64,000 nt of DNA from Pseudobutyrivibrio xylanivorans DSM 14809 (GCF_900141825.1 NZ_FQYQ01000008.1:62001-126000), one strand, 5' to 3'. Positions 8,814-16,983 are shown, counted from the first letter of the stretch. Translations and numbers: made by a program. Notes: a model not told the origin generated them from the letters alone.

Positions 8814-9581
8814 CTAATGTAAAAATCCTGTAAGAGGATCAGATGCTGCTGCACCTCTTGTTAGAACACGTCCAAGACCTGCAAGATATGCCTTTCGTCC
8901 AGCCTCGATAGCATCCTTGAAGGCTGATGCCATCATTGTCAAATCTCCTGCTGTAGCAAGGGCTGTGTTTGCCATGATAGCAGCGGCTCCCATCTCCATT
9001 GCCTCGCATGCCTGTGATGGCTTTCCTATTCCGGCATCCACTATGATAGGAAGATCGATTTCATCTATCAAAATCTGGATAAACTCCTTTGTGGCAAGTC
9101 CCTTGTTTGAACCGATTGGAGAAGCAAGTGGCATGATTGTAGCTGCACCAACATTTTGAAGCTCTCGTGCCACATTTAAATCTGGGAACATATATGGCAT
9201 TACCACAAAGCCTTCCTTTGCAAGTATTTCTGTAGCCTTGATTGTTTCATAATTATCTGGAAGGAGATATTTGCTATCTCTCATAATTTCTATTTTTACA
9301 AAATCACCACAGCCAAGCTCTCTTGCAAGGCGGGCGATTCTAACAGCCTCCTTTGCATCTCTAGCTCCGCTTGTGTTTGGAAGAAGTGTTACACCATCTG
9401 GAATATAATCCAAAATGTTTTCTTCCTCCTTAGTGTTTGTACGTCTTACAGCAAGAGTAATAATCTGCGCTCCTGCATCCTTCACTGCAGCTTCGATAAG
9501 CTTCATTGAATATTTTCCTGAGCCAAGAATAAATCTTGAATCAAATTCTTTTCCACCGATTACCAGTTTGTCGTTTTCCAT
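8814..9581 (-). CDS. thiG: Thiazole synthase ThiG
   Basis: This TIM-barrel enzyme condenses dehydroglycine, deoxyxylulose phosphate and ThiS-thiocarboxylate into the thiazole phosphate. The 255-residue length is typical. Conserved parts are [16 protein letters not shown] at the N-terminus, [11 protein letters not shown], and [21 protein letters not shown]. The frame extends five codons upstream to a GTG at 9596, but AAAGGA is placed correctly for the ATG at 9581. It lies between thiF and thiH. Confidence 0.96.
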   Translation of the reverse strand: MENDKLVIGGKEFDSRFILGSGKYSMKLIEAAVKDAGAQIITLAVRRTNTKEEENILDYIPDGVTLLPNTSGARDAKEAVRIARLARELGCGDFVKIEIMRDSKYLLPDNYETIKATEILAKEGFVVMPYMFPDLNVARELQNVGAATIMPLASPIGSNKGLATKEFIQILIDEIDLPIIVDAGIGKPSQACEAMEMGAAAIMANTALATAGDLTMMASAFKDAIEAGRKAYLAGLGRVLTRGAAASDPLTGFLH

Positions 9582-9608
9582 TTTTAATCCTTTCACATTA
9601 TGTATAAA

Positions 9609-10241
9609 CTAAGGCTGAGTCTCTCCCAGCAATATCCTAAGAGCCATATGGGCCTCATGAGCCGCACATGCCATCACTCTTGATGAGATAAGCCCAATGC
9701 CCGAATTCACATCACTTACCCCATCACCTGAGATGAAAAATCTGGATGTAATTTTCTTTGTCACTATCTCATTTGCACTTCCAAAGCCTGCCATCCCAGA
9801 GCTGGATACCAGATATTTATCTGGATAATTCGTAAATACGATATCCGCCAGCATTGCTTTGCATTCTGGCTTATCAAATGCTTCACAGATTACATCTGCA
9901 TCCTTAATGAGTGATGGAGTGTTTTCCTCTGTGAGCTTTACCTGATGAGTCTCTATTATGATAAAGGGATTTATCTCCAAAAGATTTTCCTTTAGTGCAT
10001 CAGTTTTTGGCGTTCCCACCTGATTAAATTTGTATTGCTGACGATGAAGATTAGTCACATCCACCACATCAAAATCTATTAATATCAGACGCCCTATGCC
10101 CACTCTAGCAAGGCATATTGCTATGTTTGAACCAAGTCCTCCCAGACCGCAGATTGCCACGGTAGCATCATCAAATTTCTTTTGATTTTCTATACCATGC
10201 CTATTAGTCAGAGCCTGATAGAATTCTTCCTTTGTAACCAA
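9609..10241 (-). CDS. thiF: Sulfur carrier protein adenylyltransferase ThiF
   Basis: A 210-residue E1-like enzyme that adenylates the ThiS C-terminus before sulfur transfer. The nucleotide-binding glycines (AICGLGGLGSNIA, near residue 30) and DFDVVDVTNLHRQQ are clear. It lacks the zinc-binding CXXC pairs of E. coli ThiF, as in the short ThiF family of Clostridia. The start appears to be a TTG 3 nt after the thiS stop; its ribosome binding site GGAGG is formed by the last thiS codons, which couples the two genes. Confidence 0.93.
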   Translation of the reverse strand: MVTKEEFYQALTNRHGIENQKKFDDATVAICGLGGLGSNIAICLARVGIGRLILIDFDVVDVTNLHRQQYKFNQVGTPKTDALKENLLEINPFIIIETHQVKLTEENTPSLIKDADVICEAFDKPECKAMLADIVFTNYPDKYLVSSSGMAGFGSANEIVTKKITSRFFISGDGVSDVNSGIGLISSRVMACAAHEAHMALRILLGETQP

Positions 10242-10244
10242 TTA

Positions 10245-10439
10245 TCAGCCCCCTCCAACAAAGCTAACAACCTCCAGCACATCTCCCTCCTTCAGTATCA
10301 CCTGATCAAGGGTTGCCTTAGGAATTATTTCCTCATTTAGCTCCACAGCTATAGTTCTAAAGTCATACTCCAATTCCAGCAGAAGACTCTCTACAGTCCT
10401 CCCTGCTACTTCGTATGCTTGTCCATTTACCTGAACCAT
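10245..10439 (-). CDS. thiS: Sulfur carrier protein ThiS
   Basis: A 64-residue ubiquitin-like sulfur carrier ending in VVSFVGGG, whose terminal Gly-Gly is adenylated by ThiF and thiocarboxylated. A longer frame from a GTG at 10457 exists, but AAGGAG fits the ATG at 10439 (MVQVNGQAYEV), which gives the usual length. The gene starts inside the 3' end of thiD in another frame. Confidence 0.94.
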   Translation of the reverse strand: MVQVNGQAYEVAGRTVESLLLELEYDFRTIAVELNEEIIPKATLDQVILKEGDVLEVVSFVGGG

Positions 10440-11238
10440 TTCTTTCTCCTTTTTCACTTTTTATTCCAACCATATGATTTAAAGGGCCAGAACCCTGTCC
10501 TAAATTCAAGCCTGCTGATATTGCAGCTGTAATATATTCCTTTGCACGCTCCACGGATTCCTTGAGGGTGTATCCTAAGGCAAGGTTTGATGCAATGGCA
10601 CTTGATAATGTACAGCCGGTTCCATGGGTGTTGTCATTATCAATTTTCTCTCCTTCAAACCAGGTGAATTCTCCATTTTCATAAAGCAGGTCGCAAGCAT
10701 CCTCCACGCTATGTCCACCTTTGATAAGTACGCTGCAGCCGTACTCATTTCCTAATTCTTTTGCAGCCTTTTCCATTCCTGCCTTATCGAAAATCTTGCG
10801 TTCTACCAGACATTCAGCCTCCGGAATATTCGGAGTGATTACAGTGGCTATGCTAAAAAGATTGTCCGCCATAACCTGGGATGTATTTTCTTCCATGAGT
10901 CTGCTTCCGCTTGTTGCCACCATTACAGGGTCTACAACGATATTTGAGACTCCGTACTCCTTTAGCTTTTTAGCTACCAGTCTCACCTGCTCTGGTGATG
11001 GAAGCATTCCGATTTTTACAGCATCCGCAGGGATATCTGTAAGGCAGGCATCGATCTGCTTTCCAAGGAATTCTGGGCTTGATTCCACAATGGCACTTAC
11101 CCCTGTAGTGTTCTGGGCAGTCATGGCTGTAATTGCCGTCATACCGAACACGCCGTGGGCTGTCATTGTTTTTAGATCCGCCTGAATTCCTGCTCCACCG
11201 CTGCTATCACTACCTGCGACAGATAAAACGACTTTCAT
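10363..11238 (-). CDS. thiD: Hydroxymethylpyrimidine/phosphomethylpyrimidine kinase ThiD
   Basis: This ribokinase-fold kinase phosphorylates HMP and HMP-P. Signs are VLSVAGSDSSGGAGIQADLKT at the N-terminus, VVDPVMVATSG and DNTHGTGCTLSSAIASNLALG with the catalytic Asp/Thr-Gly-Cys region. The start at 11238 follows AAGGAGA. At 291 residues it is about 25 longer than usual: the frame continues past the normal end (GPLNHMVG) into thiS for 77 nt with a Ser/Arg-rich tail. This may be a genuine overlap for coupling or the trace of a lost stop codon. Confidence 0.94.
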   Translation of the reverse strand: MKVVLSVAGSDSSGGAGIQADLKTMTAHGVFGMTAITAMTAQNTTGVSAIVESSPEFLGKQIDACLTDIPADAVKIGMLPSPEQVRLVAKKLKEYGVSNIVVDPVMVATSGSRLMEENTSQVMADNLFSIATVITPNIPEAECLVERKIFDKAGMEKAAKELGNEYGCSVLIKGGHSVEDACDLLYENGEFTWFEGEKIDNDNTHGTGCTLSSAIASNLALGYTLKESVERAKEYITAAISAGLNLGQGSGPLNHMVGIKSEKGERNGSGKWTSIRSSREDCRESSAGIGV

Positions 11239-11249
11239 TTTTCTTCTCC

Positions 11250-11879
11250 TTATGCTCTTAATTCCACAAATTTTTTCTTCATTTCTGTGGCAGCCACCAT
11301 AGGTGAATCTGCTTTCATTATTGCTGACACTGCGCACACACCGGCAATGTCGATTCCCTTAAGCACATCCATATTTGAAGGATTTAGTCCACCGATGGCA
11401 TTTACAGGAATTGGCACCGCCTGGCAAATCTTATCCAGTGTCTCTGTGGATGTGATGATGGTCTTTACCTTTGTGGTAGTCGGATAAATAGCACCCACCC
11501 CCAAATAATCTGCGCCAGCCTCATAGGCTGCCTTTGCCACCTCCACAGTCTTTGCAGTAGCTCCAAGTATCTTATTAGGGCCAATGATTTTTCTTGCCAG
11601 GGCAAGAGGCATATCCTCCGCACCTACATGGACGCCCTCTGCATCCACAGCCAGCATTACATCCACCCTGTCATCAATAATCAGAGGCACATTATATTTT
11701 TTTGAGATTTCATGAACTGCCTCAGCCAGCTCTATGTATTCTCTTGTGGTTCTGTTTTTCTCTCTCAGCTGCATGAGGGTCACTCCCCCCTTCAGCGCCT
11801 CCTCCACACGAAACAAAAACTCCTCCCTGTCGTATGGCGTACTATCTGTAATAAAGTACAATTCAGTATTAAATTCCAT
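11250..11879 (-). CDS. thiE: Thiamine phosphate synthase ThiE
   Basis: The 209-residue TIM-barrel enzyme joins HMP-PP and thiazole phosphate to thiamine phosphate. Typical motifs are GVTLMQLREKN, PLIIDDRVDVMLAVDAEGVHVGAEDM, DYLGVGAIYPTTTK and PVNAIGGLNPSN. The ATG at 11879 is used because GGAGG sits 5 nt upstream; a GTG four codons earlier is less likely. It is the first gene of the operon, just after the riboswitch. Confidence 0.96.
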   Translation of the reverse strand: MEFNTELYFITDSTPYDREEFLFRVEEALKGGVTLMQLREKNRTTREYIELAEAVHEISKKYNVPLIIDDRVDVMLAVDAEGVHVGAEDMPLALARKIIGPNKILGATAKTVEVAKAAYEAGADYLGVGAIYPTTTKVKTIITSTETLDKICQAVPIPVNAIGGLNPSNMDVLKGIDIAGVCAVSAIMKADSPMVAATEMKKKFVELRA

Positions 11880-11908
11880 TATTCCCTCCACTCCGGCTAG
11901 TTACGCAT

Positions 11909-11945
11909 TAAAAAAGGAGACCACCTGATTTCTCAAATGGTCTCC
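11909..11945 (-). terminator. Riboswitch-controlled terminator before thiE
   Basis: GGAGACCA and TGGTCTCC (minus sense) form an 8-bp stem followed by TTTTTT, between the TPP aptamer and the thiE ribosome binding site. It is the probable expression platform: termination when thiamine pyrophosphate is bound. Confidence 0.85.
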
Positions 11946-11965
11946 ATGTAATTTACGTTACGCAC

Positions 11966-12050
11966 GGCATCCCTACGTTGGCATTATCCAAATCAGGTTC
12001 TCGGTCGAAGGTCACACCTTCCTCTCAGCCTGTCTACAAGCTCCCGTCTA
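11966..12050 (-). ncRNA. TPP riboswitch (THI element)
   Basis: Read on the minus strand, the conserved THI-box words occur in order: CTGAGAGGA, ACCTGATTTGGATAATGCC and AACGTAGGGA, with a closing stem beginning at GGGAGC. Together with the downstream terminator hairpin and the thiamine genes the assignment is firm. It should switch off thiE-D-S-F-G-H-C when TPP is abundant. Confidence 0.96.
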
Positions 12051-12141
12051 TTTAGTTCTTCAATATAATGCCCTATCTCCGAAGAATTTGCAACATATAT
12101 TTTTAAAATGGAGAATTATCTTTACTTTAATAAACAATATA

Positions 12142-12224
12142 TTGACATCATCCTAAAATTTATTATAATTACTACCGCAATGCGGCAATTTATATTGACA
12201 CCATATATGACACCACTATATAAT
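12142..12224 (+). promoter_or_regulatory. Two tandem promoters and operator of hicAB
   Basis: P1 is TTGACA (12142-12147), 16 nt, TATAAT (12164-12169). P2 is TTGACA (12195-12200), 18 nt, TATAAT (12219-12224). Between them the palindrome CCGCA-A-TGCGG (12175-12185) and two TGACACCA repeats look like operator sites. P2 transcripts would start near 12231, inside the hicA ribosome binding site. Confidence 0.75.
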
Positions 12225-12238
12225 AAAGGAGAATTAAT

Positions 12239-12493
12239 ATGTCTAAGTGGGATAAGCTATTAAAGAAAATTCTTTCTTTAGATCCAGACATAAGATTTGA
12301 AGAATTACAAAAAGTATTAGAAAGCTATGGATATGAAATGAAGGCTCCTAAATCTGGAAGTAGTCATTTTACTTTCAGAAAGAAAGGCTATCCTATCATC
12401 ACTATTCCAAAGCATATTCCTATTAAGAAAGTTTATATTCAAATAGTTAAGGAACTAATAGAAAGTGAGGAATCCAAACATGAAAAAATTTGA
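12239..12493 (+). CDS. hicA: HicA-type mRNA interferase toxin
   Basis: An 84-residue toxin with a dsRNA-binding-like fold that cleaves mRNA when free of HicB. The catalytic His is H43 in the GSSHFTFRKKGYPIITIP motif, the hallmark of the family. AAAGGAG precedes the ATG at the right distance. The last codons overlap the start of hicB by 14 nt, giving the usual hicA-hicB order. The toxin appears intact. Confidence 0.93.
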   Translation: MSKWDKLLKKILSLDPDIRFEELQKVLESYGYEMKAPKSGSSHFTFRKKGYPIITIPKHIPIKKVYIQIVKELIESEESKHEKI

Positions 12494-12839
12494 TGAGTAC
12501 ATGAAACTTCCTTACAAAATGGAAATAATCCCAGACACTGACGAAGGGGGATTTGTTGTTTCTTTTCCTGAGCTTCCAGGCTGCCTCTCTATGGGGGAAA
12601 CTATGGATGAAGCTATAGCAAATGCCATGGATGCAAAAAAGGAATGGCTACATGCAAATCTTGAGGAAGGAAATGAAATCCCTTTACCAGACTCAATTAA
12701 CAATTACTCTGGTCAGTTTAAACTCAGAATTCCAAAAAGTTTGCACAAATCCCTTGCAGACCACTCTAAAGCTGAGGGCATAAGCATGAACCAATATTGC
12801 CTATACCTGCTTACTAAAAATGATGCTTTATATTCTTAA
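12480..12839 (+). CDS. hicB: HicB-type antitoxin
   Basis: A 119-residue antitoxin. Residues 8-60 form the degenerate RNase H-like domain (IPDTDEGGFVVSFPELPGC, then MDEAIANAMDAKKEW) that masks HicA. The C-terminal half (LRIPKSLHKSLADHSKAEGISMNQY) is a ribbon-helix-helix DNA-binding domain, so it can also repress its own operon. The start used is the ATG at 12480, which follows GAGG; the frame opens five codons earlier. Confidence 0.93.
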   Translation: MKKFDEYMKLPYKMEIIPDTDEGGFVVSFPELPGCLSMGETMDEAIANAMDAKKEWLHANLEEGNEIPLPDSINNYSGQFKLRIPKSLHKSLADHSKAEGISMNQYCLYLLTKNDALYS

Positions 12840-12854
12840 TATTAGGAAATTATT

Positions 12855-13109
12855 ATGGATGATAAATTAGAAAATCTTGATACACTTGCAATTGAAATCT
12901 TAAAAGCTCCATCTGACAAAGAAAAGTCAGCCCAGGCTTTTAGATTACTTAGATATTCTACTGGCATGAATAGAAAAGAATTATGTGAATATCTTCATAT
13001 CCCCTATAACACCATGAGAGATTGGGAGCAGGCCAAACGAGCTATGCCTCCCTATGTTTTTGAGCTAATTTTATACAAGCTTAAAAATGAAAATATATTT
13101 ATTAAATAA
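12855..13109 (+). CDS. Small helix-turn-helix protein following hicAB
   Basis: An 84-residue protein whose second half (MNRKELCEYLHIPYNTMRDWEQAKRA) is a clear helix-turn-helix of the XRE/Cro type, ending in PPYVFELILYKL, a tail shared with antitoxin-like regulators. It begins 15 nt after hicB and is probably the third gene of the operon. Such a protein may be an extra regulator of hicAB; this is inferred from position only. Confidence 0.75.
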   Translation: MDDKLENLDTLAIEILKAPSDKEKSAQAFRLLRYSTGMNRKELCEYLHIPYNTMRDWEQAKRAMPPYVFELILYKLKNENIFIK

Positions 13110-13144
13110 TTTTACGCCACACTTGTCCATTATTGCCAATTATC

Positions 13145-13220
13145 TTGACAACTCAACATTTTAGGTGTATTATCTCAAATATTTTAACTAAACAGTTTTA
13201 ACTAACAGTTTTCTAAACGG
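13145..13220 (+). promoter_or_regulatory. Promoter with tandem repeats before the flavin oxidoreductase gene
   Basis: TTGACA (13145-13150), a 17-nt spacer and TATTAT (13168-13173) form a strong promoter. Just after the predicted start come two near-identical units, TTTTAACTAAACAG (13182-13195) and TTTTAACTAACAG (13196-13208), and a partial third, TTTTCTAAACGG. They are placed as a repressor site. Confidence 0.6.
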
Positions 13221-13230
13221 AGAATATGTC

Positions 13231-14307
13231 ATGGAAATTAATGGAAAAAAATTAGCCCATGGGATAATACAAGGCGGAATGGGCGTAGGTGTATCTCTTT
13301 CGGAGCTTGCTGGAAATGTGGCAAAGCAGGGCTGCATGGGTGTCATCAGCTCAGTAAATATTGGTTTTAAGGAGCCAGATTTTTTACAAAATCCATTCGA
13401 AGCTAATATCAGAGCTTTGAAGGAGCATATTAGAAAAGCTAAGGAAATTGCTGGCGGCAATGGTCTTATTGGCGTAAATATAATGGTGGCTGTGAGCCAC
13501 TACGAAGAGACTGTAAAGGCTGCTATCTCAGCCGGGGCAGATGCCATCATTTCAGGTGCTGGTCTGCCACTTAATCTTGCAGAGCTTGTGAAGGGAAGTA
13601 ACACATTGTACGCTCCTATAGTTTCAAGCGCAAAAGCAGCCATGCTCCTTTGTAGAACCTTTGCAAAAAAGGCTCAGTCTATTCCTGATTTTATAGTTAT
13701 CGAAGGCCACAAGGCAGGAGGTCATTTAGGATTTTCTGCAGATGATTTAAAAGAAGATACCTGTCAGGAAAACTTAGATATTTTAAAAGAAGTACTAGAG
13801 GTTATTAAGCCATTCGAGGAACAGTTTAAAAAGAAAATTAAAGTCTTTTTAGGTGGAGGAATTTTCACTGGAAAGGACATTGCAGAGGCCATTAAAAACG
13901 GCGCAGATGGTGTTCAGATTGGTACAAGATTTATAGCCACAGAGGAATGCGATGCTTCCACTGCTTTCAAGGAAATTTTAGTAGATGCAAAGGAAGAAGA
14001 TATTAAGATTATCAAAAGTCCTGTAGGAATGCCTGCCAGAGCAGTATTTACCCCTATGCTTCAAAGCTTAGAGGAAGGCAAAAGCTTCTTTGCCAAAAGA
14101 TGTAACGGCTGCCTAAAGGCTTGTCCAAAGGGAGATAAAATCCCTTATTGTATCAGCCGAGCACTAATCGCTGCTGTAGAAGGCAATAAAGAAGAAGGCC
14201 TTTTCTTTTGTGGAGAAAACGCCTTCCGCATTAACAAAATTACAACTGTAAAAGATTTAATTGATGAACTAGTCGACGAATATAAACTCTGTATGAATGC
14301 AGTTTAA
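13231..14307 (+). CDS. NAD(P)H-dependent flavin oxidoreductase, nitronate monooxygenase / FabK family
   Basis: A 358-residue FMN-binding TIM barrel. Motifs are GIIQGGMGVGVS at the N-terminus, the central EGHKAGGHLG and the phosphate-binding GGGIFTGKDIAEAIKNGADGVQIGTRF. Relatives oxidise nitroalkanes or reduce enoyl-ACP (FabK). A C-terminal Cys cluster (CNGCLKACPKGDKIPYC, near residue 295) is extra to the classical enzyme and could bind metal or an Fe-S cluster. The physiological substrate cannot be decided from sequence. GGAG precedes the ATG. It converges with the aminotransferase gene, overlapping by 4 nt. Confidence 0.88.
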   Translation: MEINGKKLAHGIIQGGMGVGVSLSELAGNVAKQGCMGVISSVNIGFKEPDFLQNPFEANIRALKEHIRKAKEIAGGNGLIGVNIMVAVSHYEETVKAAISAGADAIISGAGLPLNLAELVKGSNTLYAPIVSSAKAAMLLCRTFAKKAQSIPDFIVIEGHKAGGHLGFSADDLKEDTCQENLDILKEVLEVIKPFEEQFKKKIKVFLGGGIFTGKDIAEAIKNGADGVQIGTRFIATEECDASTAFKEILVDAKEEDIKIIKSPVGMPARAVFTPMLQSLEEGKSFFAKRCNGCLKACPKGDKIPYCISRALIAAVEGNKEEGLFFCGENAFRINKITTVKDLIDELVDEYKLCMNAV

Positions 14308-15470
14308 ATCGATATTATTTCAATTCCAGTCTTTAAACGTTCAAGGCCATCCTCCAGGGTGGCCTTTGTGCATGCCACATTCATACGAAGGAAATCCTTT
14401 CCGCAATCGCCATAGGCTGTTCCTGCTGATAAATAAAGCCCAGTATCCTTTCGAAGCTTAGCTGCAAGCACATTGCTAGGAACACCAGTAGCACTAACAT
14501 CTATCCAAAGAAGATATGTAGCATCGCCTCTCACAACATGAAGTTCAGGGATATTTTCATCCACAAATGCCTCCACTCTTCTTCTGTTTTCAAATAGATA
14601 TTCTCTTAATTCATCAAGCCATTGGCCACCATGATTAAAAGCTGCAACAGCTGCATGGGCCGCAAATACATTTGGCTCAGCCACCTCATCGGTATTGATT
14701 CCGCGCCAAACCTTATGACGTAAAAATCTGTTAGGAACAAAAATAGCTGCTGTCTGAATACCTGGAATACTAAATGTCTTGGTAGGAGCAATACAAGTGA
14801 TGCTCACATCCTTACAAGTATCTGAGACACTGGCAAAAGGAACATATTCCTTGCCTGGCTCTACTAGGTCACAGTGAATTTCATCTGAAATAACTGTAAC
14901 GCCATATTTTGCAGCAAGCTCTCCAACCTTTGCCAAATCCTCCCTGCTCCAGATTTTACCAACTGGATTGTGAGGATTACAAAGAATCATAAGACTGGCC
15001 TGAGGATCTGACATTTTTTCTTCCAAATCCTCAAAATCCATTTTAAAGATTCCGTCCTCATAATGCAAAGGGTTCTCTAAAGGTCTGCATCCATTATTGA
15101 TAATGCTGTTAAAGAAAATATTATATACAGGTGTCTGAATAATCACCTTTTCATTTGGTGTAGTAAGCTTTCGAACGATGGATGAAATAGCAGGAATAAC
15201 ACCTGTACAAAACATCAACCACTGGCGGTCAATCTCAAAGCCGTGACGATTCTTCCACCAGTTAATATATGCCTCATACCAATCGTCGTTGACATCAGTA
15301 TATCCGAAGACACCCTCTGCCACACGTTTCTGAAGTGCCTCAATGATTTCTGGGGCAGTCTGAAAATCCATGTCTGCCACCCACATAGGAAGCTCATTTT
15401 CAGCCACATCCCACTTCATTGAATCAGTACCACGTCTGTTAACTATTGCATCAAAATTATATTTTCCCAT
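14304..15470 (-). CDS. PLP-dependent aminotransferase / C-S lyase, MalY/PatB family
   Basis: A 388-residue fold-type I pyridoxal phosphate enzyme. The N-terminus (RRGTDSMKWD, LPMWVADMDFQT) and the body (NPHNPVGKIWSREDL, ISDEIHCDLV, and the Lys in APTKTFSIPGIQTA) are those of PatB/MalY cystathionine beta-lyases. It probably cleaves cystathionine or cysteine-type substrates. The frame extends 32 codons further upstream, but that part overlaps the preceding gene; AGGAG lies 10 nt before the ATG at 15470. It follows the DUF3737 gene by 13 nt. Confidence 0.9.
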   Translation of the reverse strand: MGKYNFDAIVNRRGTDSMKWDVAENELPMWVADMDFQTAPEIIEALQKRVAEGVFGYTDVNDDWYEAYINWWKNRHGFEIDRQWLMFCTGVIPAISSIVRKLTTPNEKVIIQTPVYNIFFNSIINNGCRPLENPLHYEDGIFKMDFEDLEEKMSDPQASLMILCNPHNPVGKIWSREDLAKVGELAAKYGVTVISDEIHCDLVEPGKEYVPFASVSDTCKDVSITCIAPTKTFSIPGIQTAAIFVPNRFLRHKVWRGINTDEVAEPNVFAAHAAVAAFNHGGQWLDELREYLFENRRRVEAFVDENIPELHVVRGDATYLLWIDVSATGVPSNVLAAKLRKDTGLYLSAGTAYGDCGKDFLRMNVACTKATLEDGLERLKTGIEIISI

Positions 15471-15483
15471 TAATTCCAGTCTC

Positions 15484-16371
15484 CTATTTTCTGTCTCTAC
15501 GCCACTCGACGATTTCTTCTGTCTTTCCAATCTGTTTGCAGTTGATGACAGTCTTTGATGGATCAACTAAATCTGGCTCCACAATAAGATGCTCAATTTC
15601 AGGCGCTGTTATTGTGCCGCTAATTGGATTGAATACACTATCAATCTTTGTAGTAATATTCGCATTTACGTTATCAACATATTCGAAGGCAAGTGTTGTA
15701 TTTATCAACTTGCAGTTTTCCATTTCAAGATTATCAATGTAGCAAAAGCCTTGCAAGCTCTCGATTGTACAATTTACAAACTTAAGATTCTTAGAATTCC
15801 ATCCAAGGTACTCACCACAAATATATGAATCGTAAACTGTTACATTCTCTGTGTTCCAGAAGCTATCCTTTGAAAGCAACACAGAATTTCTTATAGTAAT
15901 ATTTTTTGCTCCATCAAAAGAGTAATTGCCATCAAGCTTGAATCCATCAATCTCGATATTTTCTGAGTTCATAGCAAAGTAGCTTCCCTTTGCATAAACA
16001 TTAGAAAGCTTGATATTCTTACAATTCCAGAATGTCTCTTCAGCATTTGTAAGCTGAACATTTTCAAGCGTAACTCCATCGCAGCGACGGAAATTCTTTG
16101 GTGCTGTGATAAATGAATCCTTCACGTAGATATCGTTTGTGTACCATACACCCGAACGGCCCATCTCAAGCCAATTACATCGCTCTACCTTGACATTGTT
16201 TGAATACCAGATAGGATACTTATATTTGAACTGAGAATCATAGACTTCGATATTCTTACTTTCCTTTAAAGGAGATTCTCCCTCATCAAATATCGAATCG
16301 TAGATACAAGCCCCATCCTCTGCATAAAGAGCACGTTCTCCCTTAAAAAACTGCTGTCTATATTCTTTCAT
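15484..16371 (-). CDS. DUF3737 family protein with right-handed beta-helix repeats
   Basis: A 295-residue protein built of short strands with recurring patterns such as SKNIEVYDS, SNNVKVERC, SENIEIDGF and TENVTVYDS, which predict a right-handed parallel beta-helix. The conserved N-terminus matches the DUF3737 family. No signal peptide is seen, so it is probably cytoplasmic. GGAGG precedes the ATG at 16371; the frame's earlier start lacks one. It is co-transcribed with the MalY-like enzyme. The function is unknown. Confidence 0.85.
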   Translation of the reverse strand: MKEYRQQFFKGERALYAEDGACIYDSIFDEGESPLKESKNIEVYDSQFKYKYPIWYSNNVKVERCNWLEMGRSGVWYTNDIYVKDSFITAPKNFRRCDGVTLENVQLTNAEETFWNCKNIKLSNVYAKGSYFAMNSENIEIDGFKLDGNYSFDGAKNITIRNSVLLSKDSFWNTENVTVYDSYICGEYLGWNSKNLKFVNCTIESLQGFCYIDNLEMENCKLINTTLAFEYVDNVNANITTKIDSVFNPISGTITAPEIEHLIVEPDLVDPSKTVINCKQIGKTEEIVEWRRDRK

Positions 16372-16495
16372 TTTTATTTCCTCCAAGATAAATATAACTC
16401 TTCTTGAGTATATCATCAAAATTTGGTTTTGTAAAATTAAATTGCCTTAAATATTTATTAACAAATTATTAAATACTAATCAAATTATTTACACC

Positions 16496-16526
16496 GAAAA
16501 AAAAGAGATGCCCTTTCAGGCATCTC
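16496..16526 (-). terminator. Rho-independent terminator of the 46-residue gene
   Basis: GAGATGCC and GGCATCTC form an 8-bp stem, followed in the minus direction by a run of T (16496-16504). It lies just after the stop of the small gene at 16537. Confidence 0.85.
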
Positions 16527-16536
16527 CCGAATAGCA

Positions 16537-16677
16537 TTATTTATTTGAACTAATACCAACAACCTTTAATGTATTTCTAGCAACAAACTCTGTCTTAATC
16601 CCCTTAAGCTGTAAGTCCTCAGCTCTTCTGTACAGATCTTCTGCACCAGTACATTTAATGATTTCACCAATTGCCAT
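16537..16677 (-). CDS. Small conserved-looking protein of 46 residues
   Basis: The reading frame runs from an ATG at 16677 with GGAGG 9 nt upstream, and has its own promoter and terminator. The sequence (MAIGEIIKCTGAEDLYRRAE, then IKTEFVARNTLKVVGIS) has an alpha/beta look with no membrane segment. An upstream ATG at 16722 lacks a ribosome binding site. No family is recognised. A catabolite-responsive element upstream suggests sugar control. Confidence 0.6.
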   Translation of the reverse strand: MAIGEIIKCTGAEDLYRRAEDLQLKGIKTEFVARNTLKVVGISSNK

Positions 16678-16751
16678 TCTCTTCTTCCTCCCCGGGTTAT
16701 ATTTTATATTTTGCTCGCCCATTCTATGTAAGTTGTCCCGCGAACATCCTT

Positions 16752-16825
16752 ATAATAGGCGCTAAATAGGGATTTGTCTATACAAATACTGTGAACAATT
16801 TGTGAATTCTGTGAAAACGTTTTCG
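16752..16825 (-). promoter_or_regulatory. Promoter and cre-like site of the 46-residue gene
   Basis: On the minus strand TAGACA (16775-16780), 17 nt and TATTAT (16752-16757) form a promoter. Upstream of it TGAAAACGTTTTCG (16812-16825) matches 13 of 14 positions of the CcpA cre consensus. Its place upstream of the -35 box suggests activation more than repression. Confidence 0.55.
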
Positions 16826-16914
16826 GAAACCGGTTGCGCCTGACAGTATGTCAAATGCTTGATATACTGGCATTCAATGGAAACTAATTTCAGGCAATTG
16901 TTTTTCTATAAATT

Positions 16915-16953
16915 AAAAAAGTACCTGTGTCATTTTGACACAAGTACTTTTTA
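16915..16953 (-). terminator. Terminator of the glucuronate operon
   Basis: AAGTAC-T-TGTGTCA and TGACACA-G-GTACTT pair across an AAA loop with one mismatch and are followed by TTTTTT on the minus strand, 30 bp past the kdgK stop. It is nearly symmetric and could work in both directions. Confidence 0.8.
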
Positions 16954-16983
16954 TATATGGAATAATTATATTAGTTGTCTATT

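Noticed and set aside
10363-10457. Frameshift fusing thiD and thiS
   Set aside because: Both genes have complete motifs and a correct start with a ribosome binding site for thiS; overlap is the simpler reading.
12142-13109. Mobile island carrying the toxin-antitoxin genes
   Set aside because: No integrase, transposase, tRNA or direct repeats were seen around it.
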